Assembly (NCBI RefSeq): GCF_900996245.1
Contig: NZ_CAAJGK010000063.1
Coordinates: 1 to 64,000 of the forward strand
Length of the DNA stretch: 64,000 nt
Origin: Paraburkholderia sp. BCC1886
GTDB lineage: Bacteria > Pseudomonadota > Gammaproteobacteria > Burkholderiales > Burkholderiaceae
Reading direction: 5' to 3'
Part shown: positions 26,983 through 35,804 of the stretch, in pieces
Numbering within the stretch: position 1 is the stretch's first letter
Layout: each line of letters opens with the position of its first letter
Translations under genes and position numbers: made by a program
The notes under the pieces: generated by a model
What the model was told of the DNA's origin: nothing
The model's input: only the letters and a program-made list of their open reading frames with translations
Databases searched by the model: none

Positions 26983-27481
26983 TATCCGTATCTTTTACAT
27001 GCTGGGACAACGACTCCACCGCTCGACCTAACCGGTATTTGCCGCGCCCTCGCGTAGACATTGCAGGCGCAATGCATCCCGCGATTCTAACATGCCGCGA
27101 ATCCGGGCCCGCCGGTCCTACGTATACCTATTAGTGCATGCACGGGAACCTTGCGCAGACGCCCCAAATTTGCGCCGGTCAGGCGCGATTCGTGCGTGGG
27201 GCAATCCGCCGCTCAGCCATGACTGGCGGCGGCTTGCGGGAATTGCTTCTGTTGCGCATGCACCACAATTGGAAGGGGTTTCGATTGGGTGCAGATTTTT
27301 TTATCGTCGGAAGGGAACGATATGGCAAAATGCCAACGCACAAAGAGTTAGACACTGCTCGAAGTCTACACAGCAACGTTTTTTGTTCCACACCAATGTT
27401 ATACTTCGAGCAATGTATGACTTGTCTTCGTCAACAGGCTCGCAGTAAACCTGCGGTAATCTCAAATTCGAGAGGAGAAAT
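26983..27481. other. Intergenic region between gyrA and ompA
   Basis: About 500 bases between divergent genes, lower in G+C towards the ompA side. It must hold promoters for gyrA (minus) and ompA (plus). I see no gene. The only clear element is the inverted repeat with a -10-like sequence listed separately. Confidence 0.6.
27356..27412 (+). promoter_or_regulatory. Probable ompA promoter framed by an inverted repeat
   Basis: TGCTCGAAG (27356-27364) and CTTCGAGCA (27404-27412) are exact inverted repeats. A good -10-like TATACT (27400-27405) overlaps the second arm, about 75 bases before the ompA start. No good -35 box is visible. The arms could be an operator or a leader stem. Confidence 0.4.
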
Positions 27482-28129
27482 ATGAATAAACTTTCAAAGC
27501 TCGCGTTCATTGCAGCTACCGCAGTTATGGCTGCATCCGCCATGGCGCAGTCGGTGCCGGCGTCGCGACAAGCCACCAACGACAACTGGGTGAATGGTAC
27601 CGGCGAATACGTGTGGATGAACGGCACGAACGAGCTTTGCTGGCGCGATGCATTCTGGACGCCGGCAACGGCCAATGCCAAGTGCGATGGCGCCCTGGTT
27701 GCCCAGGCTCCGACGCCGCCGGCTCCGGTCACGCCTCCCCCGGCTATTACGAGCCAAAAGATTACGTATCAAGCTGACGCTCTGTTCGACTTCGACAAGG
27801 CTATCCTGAAGCCGGCTGGCAAGGAAAAGCTGGACGATCTGGCATCGAAGATCGGCGCGCTGAACCTGGAAGTCGTCGTTGCAACGGGCTACACGGACCG
27901 TATCGGTTCGGACAAGTACAACGATCGTCTGTCGCTGCGCCGCGCTCAAGCTGTGAAGGCATACCTGGTCAGCAAGGGCATCGAATCCAACCGTATCTAT
28001 ACGGAAGGCAAGGGCAAGCGCAACCCGGTCACGACCGGTTGCAACCAGAAGAACCACAAGCAACTCATCGCCTGCCTCGCACCGGATCGCCGCGTGGAAG
28101 TCGAAGTTGTCGGAACTTCGAAGCAGTAA
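27482..28129 (+). CDS. ompA: OmpA-family peptidoglycan-binding outer-membrane protein
   Basis: A 215-residue exported protein: signal peptide 1-22 (SAMA before QS), a short N-terminal region with Cys53 and Cys68, a Pro-rich linker (residues 75-90), and an OmpA C-terminal domain (about 95-210). The domain carries the diaminopimelate-binding motif GYTDRIGSDKYNDRLSLRRA. There is no eight-stranded barrel, so it resembles short OmpA-like proteins of Burkholderia rather than E. coli OmpA. A very good ribosome binding site (GAGAGGAGAAAT) precedes the ATG and a strong terminator follows, both fitting high expression. Confidence 0.92.
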   Translation: MNKLSKLAFIAATAVMAASAMAQSVPASRQATNDNWVNGTGEYVWMNGTNELCWRDAFWTPATANAKCDGALVAQAPTPPAPVTPPPAITSQKITYQADALFDFDKAILKPAGKEKLDDLASKIGALNLEVVVATGYTDRIGSDKYNDRLSLRRAQAVKAYLVSKGIESNRIYTEGKGKRNPVTTGCNQKNHKQLIACLAPDRRVEVEVVGTSKQ

Positions 28130-28153
28130 GCTCGAAATTACCGCAGTATCAAA

Positions 28154-28179
28154 GCCCCGCTTCGGCGGGGTTTTTTTTT
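28154..28179 (+). terminator. Terminator after ompA
   Basis: GCCCCGC and GCGGGG form a stem with a TTCG tetraloop (28154-28170), followed by nine Ts. A textbook intrinsic terminator 25 bases after the ompA stop. Confidence 0.95.
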
Positions 28180-28319
28180 GCCCGCGCGCCGTCCCGTTCT
28201 CTCCTCCCTGCCACGTTCACCCCGTGCGGCGCCATTTTTGCCGCACTGTGCCTCGACCTATATACTCCGGGTTTATCCTCGAGCGCCCGCTCACCGCTCC
28301 CATCGAGGCAGCTTCCGTC

Positions 28320-29018
28320 ATGACCAACGCCGATCCCCACGAACTGCAGAAATTCAGCGACCTCGCACACCGCTGGTGGGACCCGAACGCCGAGTTCAAG
28401 CCGTTGCACGAACTCAACCCGATCCGTCTGAACTGGATCGACGCTCACGCGCAACTGGCGGGCAAGAAGGTGCTCGACATCGGCTGTGGCGGCGGCATCC
28501 TGTCGGAGTCGATGGCGAGCCTCGGCGCGCACGTCAAAGGCATCGACCTGTCGAGTCAGGCGCTGGGCGTGGCCGATCTGCACAGCCTGGAAAGCGGCGT
28601 CACGGTCGATTACGAGGAAATCGCGGCAGAAGCACTCGCTGCGCGCGAACCCGGCACTTACGACGCGGTCACCTGCATGGAGATGCTGGAGCACGTGCCG
28701 GAACCCGCCGCGGTCGTCAAAGCCTGTCAAACCCTTGTCAAACCCGGCGGCTGGGTGTTCTTCTCCACGTTGAACCGCAATGTGAAGTCATACCTGTTCG
28801 CTGTAATCGGCGCCGAATACGTAGCGCGCATGCTGCCGAGAGGCACGCACGATTACGCGCGCTTTATCCGCCCGTCGGAACTGGCCGGCTTCGTACGCGC
28901 CGCCGACCTGCGCACGGCGGACATCAAAGGCATCGTCTATAACCCGCTCAGCAAGCATTTCACGCTATCGGCCGACACCAGCGTGAACTACATGCTCGCT
29001 TGCCGCCGCGACGCCTGA
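28320..29018 (+). CDS. ubiG: Ubiquinone biosynthesis O-methyltransferase
   Basis: A 232-residue SAM-dependent methyltransferase that performs both O-methylations of ubiquinone synthesis. The protein starts MTNADPHELQKFSDLAHRWW; WWDPNAEFKPLHELNPIRL is the UbiG signature, motif I is VLDIGCGGGILSE (residues about 51-63), and TCMEMLEHVP follows. The ATG at 28320 is chosen over the longer frame because this is the family start. gph follows 50 bases later, the usual ubiG-gph pair. Confidence 0.96.
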   Translation: MTNADPHELQKFSDLAHRWWDPNAEFKPLHELNPIRLNWIDAHAQLAGKKVLDIGCGGGILSESMASLGAHVKGIDLSSQALGVADLHSLESGVTVDYEEIAAEALAAREPGTYDAVTCMEMLEHVPEPAAVVKACQTLVKPGGWVFFSTLNRNVKSYLFAVIGAEYVARMLPRGTHDYARFIRPSELAGFVRAADLRTADIKGIVYNPLSKHFTLSADTSVNYMLACRRDA

Positions 29019-29068
29019 GCGCTCCGACCTCTGCCCCTGCACCTGTACCTGCCGGACACAGCCAATCC

Positions 29069-29782
29069 ATGAGCGATCCCACACCCCTGCCCCAGCGTGA
29101 AGACACCGACGACGCACTCGGCCTCTGCCAGGCCGTCCTGTTCGACCTCGACGGCACGCTAGCCGACACGGCGCCCGATCTCGCGGCCGCCGTCAACAAG
29201 ATGCGGCACGATCGCGGCCTCGAGATGGTGCCGCTCGACGATCTCCGTCCGCTCGCATCGGCCGGTGCGCGCGGCCTGATCGGCGGCGCATTCGGCATTG
29301 GCCCGGACGATCACGAATTCGCCGGTATGCGCGAGGAGTTTCTCGCCAACTATGAAGCCGACCTGTGCATCGAGACCACGCTGTTCCCCGGCATCCCGGA
29401 ACTGCTCGACGACCTCGACGCCCGTGGCGTGCGCTGGGGCATCGTCACGAACAAGGTGGCCAGGCTGACCGAACCGCTCGTCGCGCAGCTCGGTCTTGAA
29501 GAACGCGCGGGTTGCGTGGTCAGCGGCGACACCACGCCGCATTCGAAACCGCACCCTGCGCCGCTGCTGCATGCCGCGCGCGAACTGGACACGCAGCCGG
29601 AGCGCATCGTGTACATCGGCGACGATCTGCGCGACATTCAGGCCGGTTTTGCTGCCGGTATGAAGACGGTTGCAGCCGCATACGGATACTGCGGCACCGA
29701 CATCCCGCCAACTCAGTGGCACGCACAACATGTCGTGTTGACGCCCGCCGAATTGTTGAAACTGTTGCGCGATATCAGCTAG
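29069..29782 (+). CDS. gph: Phosphoglycolate phosphatase
   Basis: A 237-residue HAD-superfamily hydrolase. The nucleophile motif is FDLDGTLAD with Asp26 and Asp28, motif II is IVTNK, and motifs III/IV are KPHPAPLL and YIGDDLRDIQAGFAAGM. The cap is small and helical. Gph clears 2-phosphoglycolate made during repair of oxidative DNA ends. It follows ubiG and probably shares its transcript; the exact substrate among HAD phosphatases is inferred from the neighbour. Confidence 0.9.
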   Translation: MSDPTPLPQREDTDDALGLCQAVLFDLDGTLADTAPDLAAAVNKMRHDRGLEMVPLDDLRPLASAGARGLIGGAFGIGPDDHEFAGMREEFLANYEADLCIETTLFPGIPELLDDLDARGVRWGIVTNKVARLTEPLVAQLGLEERAGCVVSGDTTPHSKPHPAPLLHAARELDTQPERIVYIGDDLRDIQAGFAAGMKTVAAAYGYCGTDIPPTQWHAQHVVLTPAELLKLLRDIS

Positions 29783-29883
29783 CTTCGGTCGACCGCGCGC
29801 GGGTTACGACAACTCCATAACGCATCCTGACGCCGATCTAACGGTGCGAAGCAATCAATCAGGACGCAGCGGCCGATCTATTG

Positions 29884-29889
29884 TAAAAT
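29884..29889 (+). promoter_or_regulatory. Probable -10 box of ssrA
   Basis: TAAAAT lies 36 bases before the mature tmRNA 5' end, leaving room for a short precursor that RNase P would trim. The -35 region is not convincing. Confidence 0.4.
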
Positions 29890-29924
29890 CTACGCCGGTT
29901 CAGACGTTTTGAGCAACGAGCCGC

Positions 29925-30294
29925 GGGGGCGACCTGGTTTCGACAGGGGTCGCGAAGCGGCCAGGGCATGTCGAGGCCCCGTCACCTCGTAAATCAGCGG
30001 GAAAAACGTAACTGCAAACGACGAAACGTTCGCACTGGCAGCCTAAGGGCCGCCGTCCTCTGCCTAGTTCACTGACGGGCTAGAGTCGCAAGACCGGTAG
30101 CAATACCGACAGAGGTCATATACGTCAGTTAAGCCTTGGTGGTGTCACGACATCCGGGTCGAAAACCTAGTGAATCGCCATAACGCAGCGTGTTCGTCCG
30201 CGTCGTTACGGTTAAATCAAAAGACAGAACTACACATGTAGAACTGGTCGTAGAGTGCTTCTGGACGCGGGTTCGATTCCCGCCGCCTCCACCA
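29925..30294 (+). ncRNA. ssrA: Transfer-messenger RNA (tmRNA)
   Basis: A one-piece tmRNA of about 370 bases that rescues stalled ribosomes with SmpB. The 5' end GGGGGCGACCTGGTTTCGAC pairs with the 3' end CGCCTCCACCA to make the alanine-tRNA-like acceptor. GGTTCGATTCC (30270-30280) is the T-arm, and the encoded CCA is present. The tag reading frame at 30014-30046 gives ANDETFALAA then TAA, so the full tag is the charged Ala plus these ten residues; its LAA end is a ClpXP signal. It is followed by a strong terminator and no integrase, so the 3' end is not an occupied attachment site. Confidence 0.97.
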
Positions 30295-30312
30295 GAACAC
30301 GAAGCAGAAAGC

Positions 30313-30348
30313 AAAAAACCCGCAAGCATCACTGCTTGCGGGTTTTTT
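30313..30348. terminator. Terminator after tmRNA
   Basis: CCCGCAAGCA (30319-30328) pairs exactly with TGCTTGCGGG (30333-30342), with six As before and six Ts after. It can also end the convergent small-protein gene. Confidence 0.95.
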
Positions 30349-30399
30349 ATTGCCTGTCGATTCGTCGAACACCTGGCGACGAAAGCGCCAGAAAGCGGA

Positions 30400-30666
30400 T
30401 TACTCGTCCTGCGGGCACTGTAGATTGCAGCCATTCGGATCGCCCATATCGCCACGCTTGCGCATAGCCGATTTCTTGCCATGCTGATACTTATCCCCGG
30501 CGGCCGACGCGGCGAACGGCATTTGCGGATGTTCGGCGAGGCGAAACTGGTCGTCCAGAATGCCGCCGGGCACGCCCGGCGAATTTTGCGCAAAGGCCAC
30601 CGAAACAGTAGCGAGCAACACACCCGTCGTAGCGAGTGCAGCACATGCGTGAAGTAGAGCTTTCAT
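30400..30666 (-). CDS. Small secreted protein of unknown function
   Basis: An 88-residue protein. Residues 1-26 form a signal peptide (KALLHACAALATTGVLLATV, then SVAFA). The mature part of about 62 residues has no recognised domain and is basic in the middle (HGKKSAMRKRGDMGD). It ends GCNLQCPQDE with two cysteines that could form a disulfide. No good ribosome binding site is visible; a GTG five codons upstream is the other possible start. It lies between tmRNA and an FAD monooxygenase, and I do not recognise the family. Confidence 0.6.
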   Translation of the reverse strand: MKALLHACAALATTGVLLATVSVAFAQNSPGVPGGILDDQFRLAEHPQMPFAASAAGDKYQHGKKSAMRKRGDMGDPNGCNLQCPQDE

Positions 30667-30802
30667 ATCGGGTCGGCGCACACGGCGCGGTTAAGGCAAA
30701 AGCGGAAGGACAGAGAGTATCCCAAACAAAGGCGCCGCGCAGCGCCGCCGCGGCGCGAATTTTTACAGCAGCTTACGCGGCGGCCAACGCCCTTCCCCCC
30801 GC

Positions 30803-32521
30803 TCAAAGCGCCACTGCCTCCGGTGCGTCCCCGCTGACGGCGAACCACGTCTCGCAATGCCGCAGCAAGCCATGCAGATCCGAGCTGGTCCGCCCGCGAG
30901 CGCCCACGTATCCGTCGGGTCGCACGAGATAGAACGAGGGCCGCGTGCGGCCATACGCTTCGGACAGCGGCGGCCCGCCTTCGCCGCGTGTATCGGTAAT
31001 CCGCCAGACCCGCACCGCTCCCGGCAGGATTCGCTCGATACCCTCCACCAGCCGCGACAGTTCCGCATCCTCCGGCACGGCATGACGGGCGGCCGGGTCG
31101 AGCGGCTGGTCGTCGACCGGCAATGGCGGCACCAGCAGAAACAGCGAGAAGAATGCCGGGTCGTGCAGATCGAAAATGCAGCCGACGCCCGGCGCACATC
31201 CTAGCGGCCCATCCACCACGTGCACGAGCGCATCCGGTGCGCGCTCGCCGGCCCGCGGACCGCCGTCGAGCACCCGCTCCAGCGTGAGCGGGCTGCGCCG
31301 GTACTGCACGGCCAGCTCGCTGACCGTCAGACGCGCCGCGTCGCGCAACGGACCGAAGCCGGCCAGCACCGGCATGACGCGTTCGCGCAGCAGCTTGAGC
31401 GGACCGTGATCGGCTTGCGCCATCTGCGTGATGAAGCCGGTCTGGCGCAGCACGTCGCGTTCGATCGGATGACGCTCCTGATGATAGGTATCGAGCAGCC
31501 GGTCGGGCGCCGCGCCCTTCAGAACGCGCGCCAGCTTCCAGCCGAGATTGAACGCCTCCTGCATGCCCGTGTTCATCCCCTGAGCGCCGGCCGGACTATG
31601 CACATGCGCGGCATCGCCGGCGAGAAAAACCCGCCCCGTCCGCAGCTTCTCGACCATCCGGCTACTCAGATGAAAATACGACGACCACGTCATGTCCGAC
31701 ACGTCGATCCTCTCCCGCACGCGACGCGCGAGCAACGCCTTGCACTGTGCGAGCAACGGCGATGGCGGCGGCGCAGAAAAACCCTGCGGCGTCCCGCCAT
31801 TCGCCGATGCCGCGCCGCCCGCTTCGACCGGGTGATCCGCAATCAGCCGATGCCGCCCATGTCCCATCGGAAACAGCGCGACCAGCCCTTCGCCCGACGC
31901 GAAAATATGGAACTCGTCGTCGGGCCAATCGGTTTGCGCCTGCAGATCGGCCAGCAAAAAGGTCTGCTCGAACGTCTTGCCGACAAAACCCAGTTCCAGC
32001 CGATGCCGCACCGTGCTGTGCGCTCCGTCGGCCGCGATCACGTAAGACGGGCGCATCGATTCCGTCTGGCCGTCGGCACGGCGCAGCGTCGCGTGAACAC
32101 TCGTCGCGCCTTGCGCGAGCATCGTCAATTCGACGCCGCGTTCGATCGTCACGCCGAGGCTCGCGAGATGTCCGGTCAGAAGCCGCTCGGTCACCGACTG
32201 ATCGAGAAACAGCAGATAGGGGTAGCGTGTTTGCAGCGGATCGAAATCCAGTTGCGCGAGTCGCATGCCGTTCGAGAAGAGATTGGCGGCGCGCGCGCGA
32301 TGACCCAGTTCCAGAAACGGCTCGACCAGCCGATGCTGCTCGAGCAATTCGAGCGTACGCGCCTGAATGCCGATCGCGCGCGAGTAAGGGTTGGGTTGTG
32401 TGGCTTTGTCGATCAGACGGACGGGGATGTGGGCACGCGCGAGGCTGATCGCGGCGGCCAGTCCGGTCGGGCCGGCGCCGACGATCAGCACCGGCGACGC
32501 GTCGTGTGAAGCAACGTCCAT
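30803..32521 (-). CDS. FAD-dependent aromatic-ring monooxygenase
   Basis: A 572-residue flavoprotein of the PheA/TfdB/UbiH group (class A hydroxylases). It has the dinucleotide motif VGAGPTGLAAAISLARA (residues about 14-30), the DG motif IAADGAHSTVRHRL, and FAD-ribityl motif GDAAHVHSPAGAQGMNTGMQ. A thioredoxin-like C-terminal domain fits phenol-hydroxylase relatives. Such enzymes hydroxylate phenols or other aromatic substrates with NAD(P)H and oxygen. No pathway genes sit next to it, so the substrate is open. The ATG at 32521 has GGGAG six bases upstream. Confidence 0.88.
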   Translation of the reverse strand: MDVASHDASPVLIVGAGPTGLAAAISLARAHIPVRLIDKATQPNPYSRAIGIQARTLELLEQHRLVEPFLELGHRARAANLFSNGMRLAQLDFDPLQTRYPYLLFLDQSVTERLLTGHLASLGVTIERGVELTMLAQGATSVHATLRRADGQTESMRPSYVIAADGAHSTVRHRLELGFVGKTFEQTFLLADLQAQTDWPDDEFHIFASGEGLVALFPMGHGRHRLIADHPVEAGGAASANGGTPQGFSAPPPSPLLAQCKALLARRVRERIDVSDMTWSSYFHLSSRMVEKLRTGRVFLAGDAAHVHSPAGAQGMNTGMQEAFNLGWKLARVLKGAAPDRLLDTYHQERHPIERDVLRQTGFITQMAQADHGPLKLLRERVMPVLAGFGPLRDAARLTVSELAVQYRRSPLTLERVLDGGPRAGERAPDALVHVVDGPLGCAPGVGCIFDLHDPAFFSLFLLVPPLPVDDQPLDPAARHAVPEDAELSRLVEGIERILPGAVRVWRITDTRGEGGPPLSEAYGRTRPSFYLVRPDGYVGARGRTSSDLHGLLRHCETWFAVSGDAPEAVAL

Positions 32522-32613
32522 GCGAAGCTCCCGAGGCAACAAGACGTTCCAGTGTACGCCGCCGGGTTTTTACGCAAAGCTGCGCTGCATCAATTCAATG
32601 CGCGCGTGTCGGG

Positions 32614-33651
32614 TCAATGCACGTGGGTCGGGTGATCCAGCGCGCAATGATGTTCGGTGGTGCCGAGGTCGATCTGCAAGGTCGCGTGCTGCATCGAGAA
32701 CCGCTCGCGCAACACGAGAACGATTCGGTCGAGCGACTCGTCGCCGGGATGGCCGCCCGGCATCACCAGATGCGCGCTCAGCGCGTTGCCGGTGGTCGAC
32801 AAGGCCCACACGTGCAGATCGTGCACGTCCGCGACGCCGGGTTGATCGGCGAGCCACGCGCGAATGTGTTGCAGATCCACGCCCGGCGGCACCGCGTCGA
32901 GCGCGAGCCGCACGGAATCGCGCAGCAGTCCCCACGTGCCGTAGACCACGACGGCGACCACCACCAGGCTCATCACCGGGTCGAGCCATGTCCAGTTCGT
33001 GTAGAGAATGGCGAGACCGCTCAGCGCGACGGCCGCCGAGATGCCGGCATCCGCTGCCATGTGCAGAAAGGCGCCGCGAATGTTCAGGTCTTCCTTCTGA
33101 CCGCGCATGAACAGCCACGCGGAAATGCCGTTGACCACGACGCCGATGGTCGCCACCACGAACACCGCGAGGCCGGCCACCGGCGCCGGATTCATCAACC
33201 GCGAAAGCGCTTCGGTGACGATCACGCCGCACGCGAACAGCAACAGCCCCGCATTGACCAGCGAGGCGAGAATCGACGAACTGCCGTAGCCGAACGTATA
33301 GCGCGCCGACGGCCGCCGCGTGGTGAGCCAGCCGGCGCCCCACGCGAGCAACAGGCCGAGCACGTCGGACAGGTTGTGACCCGCATCGGCGAGCAGCGCG
33401 GTGGAATGGGCGAGCACGCCATACACGGCCTGCACGACCACGATGGCGACGTTCAGCGCGACGGCGAGTGCGAAGGCGCGCCCATGCCCCGCGACGGGCG
33501 CATGGGCGTGATGGTGTCCCGCGTGGCCGCCATGGCCGTGAGCATGGCCTTGACCGCCGCCATGCTCGTGACTGGCACCGTGATCATGATCATGGTCATG
33601 GCCGTCGGAATGTTCGTGTGCGGCGTGCTTCGAAGAATCGGTTTGGTTCAT
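32614..33651 (-). CDS. Cation diffusion facilitator (zinc-type efflux)
   Basis: A 345-residue CDF transporter of the CzcD/ZitB group. Residues 9-60 are strikingly His-rich (for example HDHDHDH), a likely metal-binding cytoplasmic extension. Six membrane helices follow. The transport-site motifs are HNLSD in helix 2 and HMAAD in helix 5, the HxxxD pair typical of Zn-type members. The C-terminal cytoplasmic domain includes DVHDLHVWALSTTGNALSAHL. It exports Zn2+ and perhaps Co2+, Ni2+ or Cd2+ in exchange for protons. No metal regulator is adjacent. Divergent from the TPR gene. Confidence 0.92.
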   Translation of the reverse strand: MNQTDSSKHAAHEHSDGHDHDHDHGASHEHGGGQGHAHGHGGHAGHHHAHAPVAGHGRAFALAVALNVAIVVVQAVYGVLAHSTALLADAGHNLSDVLGLLLAWGAGWLTTRRPSARYTFGYGSSSILASLVNAGLLLFACGVIVTEALSRLMNPAPVAGLAVFVVATIGVVVNGISAWLFMRGQKEDLNIRGAFLHMAADAGISAAVALSGLAILYTNWTWLDPVMSLVVVAVVVYGTWGLLRDSVRLALDAVPPGVDLQHIRAWLADQPGVADVHDLHVWALSTTGNALSAHLVMPGGHPGDESLDRIVLVLRERFSMQHATLQIDLGTTEHHCALDHPTHVH

Positions 33652-33853
33652 CGGACATCCGGAGGAAATGCGTTGGCAGGATCGACCACCGGTTCGAACC
33701 GGGCCTGCAGCCGTGCGCTGAGTTATTCAGTACCGTGGCCACACCCGGTGTGGAGAGGGTATAGACACCGCGATAACCGGTCAAATCGAGGACGCGCGCA
33801 GCGAGTGTGGGAAAATGCGCTGTTCGTCTCAACTGAAATGCCATCCCTCCGTC

Positions 33854-35701
33854 ATGCAACCTGTATTTGACCGCGCTTTCGCGGCGCACCGTGACGGCCG
33901 CCTCGACGATGCAGAACGCGGCTATCGCGCGACGCTCGAGGGCAATCCCGCGCACGTCGATGCGTTGCACCTGCTGGGCGTTCTGCGCCACCAGCAGGGT
34001 CAACACGCCGAAGCTGCCGACCTCGTGCGGCGCGCGGTCAGATTGCGCCCGGAAGATGCCGCGTTGCAGCTTAATCTCGGCAACGCCCTGAAGGCGCTCG
34101 GTCAGCTCGACGACGCGATCGAACAGTTCCGCAATGCACTCACGCTGGCGCCGGAGTTTCCGATGGCGCACTACAACCTCGGCAACGCCTACGCGGCAGC
34201 GGGTCGTCATGAAGATGCCGCCGACGCGTTCGCAAGGTCGTTGCGCTTGCAACCGGACGATCCTTCGTCGCACACGAACCACGGTAATGCGCTGCATGCG
34301 CTGGGCCGCCACGCGGAAGCGGTCGCGTCGTTCCAGCGCTCGCTCGAACTGCGTCCCGGCCATGCCGGCGCGCTGAACAATCTGGGCATGTCGCTGAACG
34401 CACTCGGCCGGGCGGATGAGGCAATCCCCTGCTTCCAGGCGGCGCTGGCTGCGCAACCGCGCTTCGTCGCTGCGCATTTCAATCTCGCCAATACCTTCGA
34501 TGCCACCGGCCGCCACGCCGAAGCGGTCGCGTCGTTCCAGACCGCGCTCGGTTTTCAGCCGAACCTGCCGCCCGCCATTTTCGGCATGGGCAACGCGCTC
34601 GCGTCGATGGGACGTCACGCCGAGGCGCTGCCGTATCTCGAACGCGCGGTCGGCCTCGATCCGCGCTTCGCGCTCGCATGGCTGAGCCTCGGCACCACGC
34701 ATCAAGCGTTGGGCGCGCCGGCGCCCGCCATCCGCGCATTCGATCAGGCGTTGCGCCTGCGGCCCGATCTGGCGTCCGCGCATATGAACCGCGCGCTGGC
34801 GTGGCTCACCTTGCGCGATTTCGCGCGCGGCTTGCCCGAATACGAATGGCGCCTGCAGACCATGGTGCAACCGGTCATCCAGACCCTGCCGCGCTGGCAT
34901 GGCGAACCGATCGAGTCGCGCACGCTGCTGATTCACGCCGAGCAGGGTTTGGGCGACACGCTGCAATTCGTGCGCTTCGTCGGCCAGGCGGCGCAGCGGG
35001 CGGCGCGCGTCGTACTCGAAGTGCAGGCGCCGCTCGTGGCCCTGCTCGAACCCTTCGCGCGCGCTGCGCGTATCGTGCTGATCGCGCAGGGCACGCCGCG
35101 TCCCGCCGCCGATCTGCAATGCCCGCTGCTGAGTCTGCCGCTCGCGCTCGGCACGCGTTACGAGACGATCGTCGGCCGCACGCCGTATCTCAGCGTGCCG
35201 CCGGCCTATAGCCGCAAATGGCGCGGTTCGCTGGGCGGCCACGCCAAACGCAAGATCGGCCTCGCGTGGTCGGGGCGCATCCAGCACAACGAAACCCGCA
35301 CCATGCCGCTCGCCGCGCTCGATCCGCTGTTCGCGCTACCGGGCATCGACTGGCTCGTCTTGCAGCCGGACCTGAGCGACACCGAGCGGGCCGCGCTCGA
35401 CGCGCATCCGCGGGCGGCGTCGATCCATCGCTTCGACGGGCGCATCGCAGATTTCGCGGATACCGCTGCGATCGTCGACCGGCTGGATGCCGTCGTCTCC
35501 ATCGACACCTCCATCGCCCATCTCGCCGGCGCACTGCGCAAACCGCTCTGGCTGATGCTGCCGTTCGCCGCGGATTGGCGCTGGTTCACCGGCGACTCGC
35601 GCAGTCCGTGGTATCCGGGCGCGACGCTGGTGCGGCAACCGGGGCCGGGCGCGTGGGACGCGGTCGTCGAGACGGTCGCGAACGAATTGCGCCACGGCTA
35701 G
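33854..35701 (+). CDS. TPR protein with C-terminal glycosyltransferase-9-like domain
   Basis: A 615-residue cytoplasmic protein. Residues about 1-340 hold around nine to ten tandem TPR units (for example LQLNLGNALKALGQLDDAIE and AHYNLGNAYAAAGRHEDAA). After a linker, residues about 370-610 resemble the ADP-heptose / GT9-like fold seen in many TPR proteins (LLIHAEQGLGDTLQFVRF, KIGLAWSGRIQHNETRTMPL, VVSIDTSIAHLAGAL, WRWFTGDSRSPWYP). This design occurs with flagellar or protein glycosylation and O-GlcNAc-transferase-like enzymes. The start at 33854 (MQPVFDRAF) is chosen because the TPRs begin there; an ATG 13 codons upstream is also possible. Confidence 0.82.
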   Translation: MQPVFDRAFAAHRDGRLDDAERGYRATLEGNPAHVDALHLLGVLRHQQGQHAEAADLVRRAVRLRPEDAALQLNLGNALKALGQLDDAIEQFRNALTLAPEFPMAHYNLGNAYAAAGRHEDAADAFARSLRLQPDDPSSHTNHGNALHALGRHAEAVASFQRSLELRPGHAGALNNLGMSLNALGRADEAIPCFQAALAAQPRFVAAHFNLANTFDATGRHAEAVASFQTALGFQPNLPPAIFGMGNALASMGRHAEALPYLERAVGLDPRFALAWLSLGTTHQALGAPAPAIRAFDQALRLRPDLASAHMNRALAWLTLRDFARGLPEYEWRLQTMVQPVIQTLPRWHGEPIESRTLLIHAEQGLGDTLQFVRFVGQAAQRAARVVLEVQAPLVALLEPFARAARIVLIAQGTPRPAADLQCPLLSLPLALGTRYETIVGRTPYLSVPPAYSRKWRGSLGGHAKRKIGLAWSGRIQHNETRTMPLAALDPLFALPGIDWLVLQPDLSDTERAALDAHPRAASIHRFDGRIADFADTAAIVDRLDAVVSIDTSIAHLAGALRKPLWLMLPFAADWRWFTGDSRSPWYPGATLVRQPGPGAWDAVVETVANELRHG

Positions 35702-35730
35702 CCGACCGTTGGCCGGCGACAAAACCTCAT

Positions 35731-35769
35731 AAAAAAACCCCGCATTTCGCCAAGAAACACGGGGTTTTT
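35731..35769. terminator. Bidirectional terminator between convergent genes
   Basis: CCCCG (35738-35742) pairs with CGGGG (35760-35764) across a 17-base loop, flanked by seven As and five Ts. The stem extends with A-T pairs. It serves both the TPR gene and the symporter gene. Confidence 0.85.
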
Positions 35770-35804
35770 CAATTGCCGCGAGACAACCGCGGCAGCGGCG
35801 CCAG

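Noticed and set aside
30270..30400. tmRNA 3' end as a genomic-island attachment site
   Set aside because: A terminator follows at once, no integrase gene is near and I saw no second copy of the tmRNA end in the window.
33596..35287. A 563-codon minus-strand open frame over the TPR gene
   Set aside because: Repeats in it mirror the TPR repeats of the real gene on the other strand; no recognisable domain.
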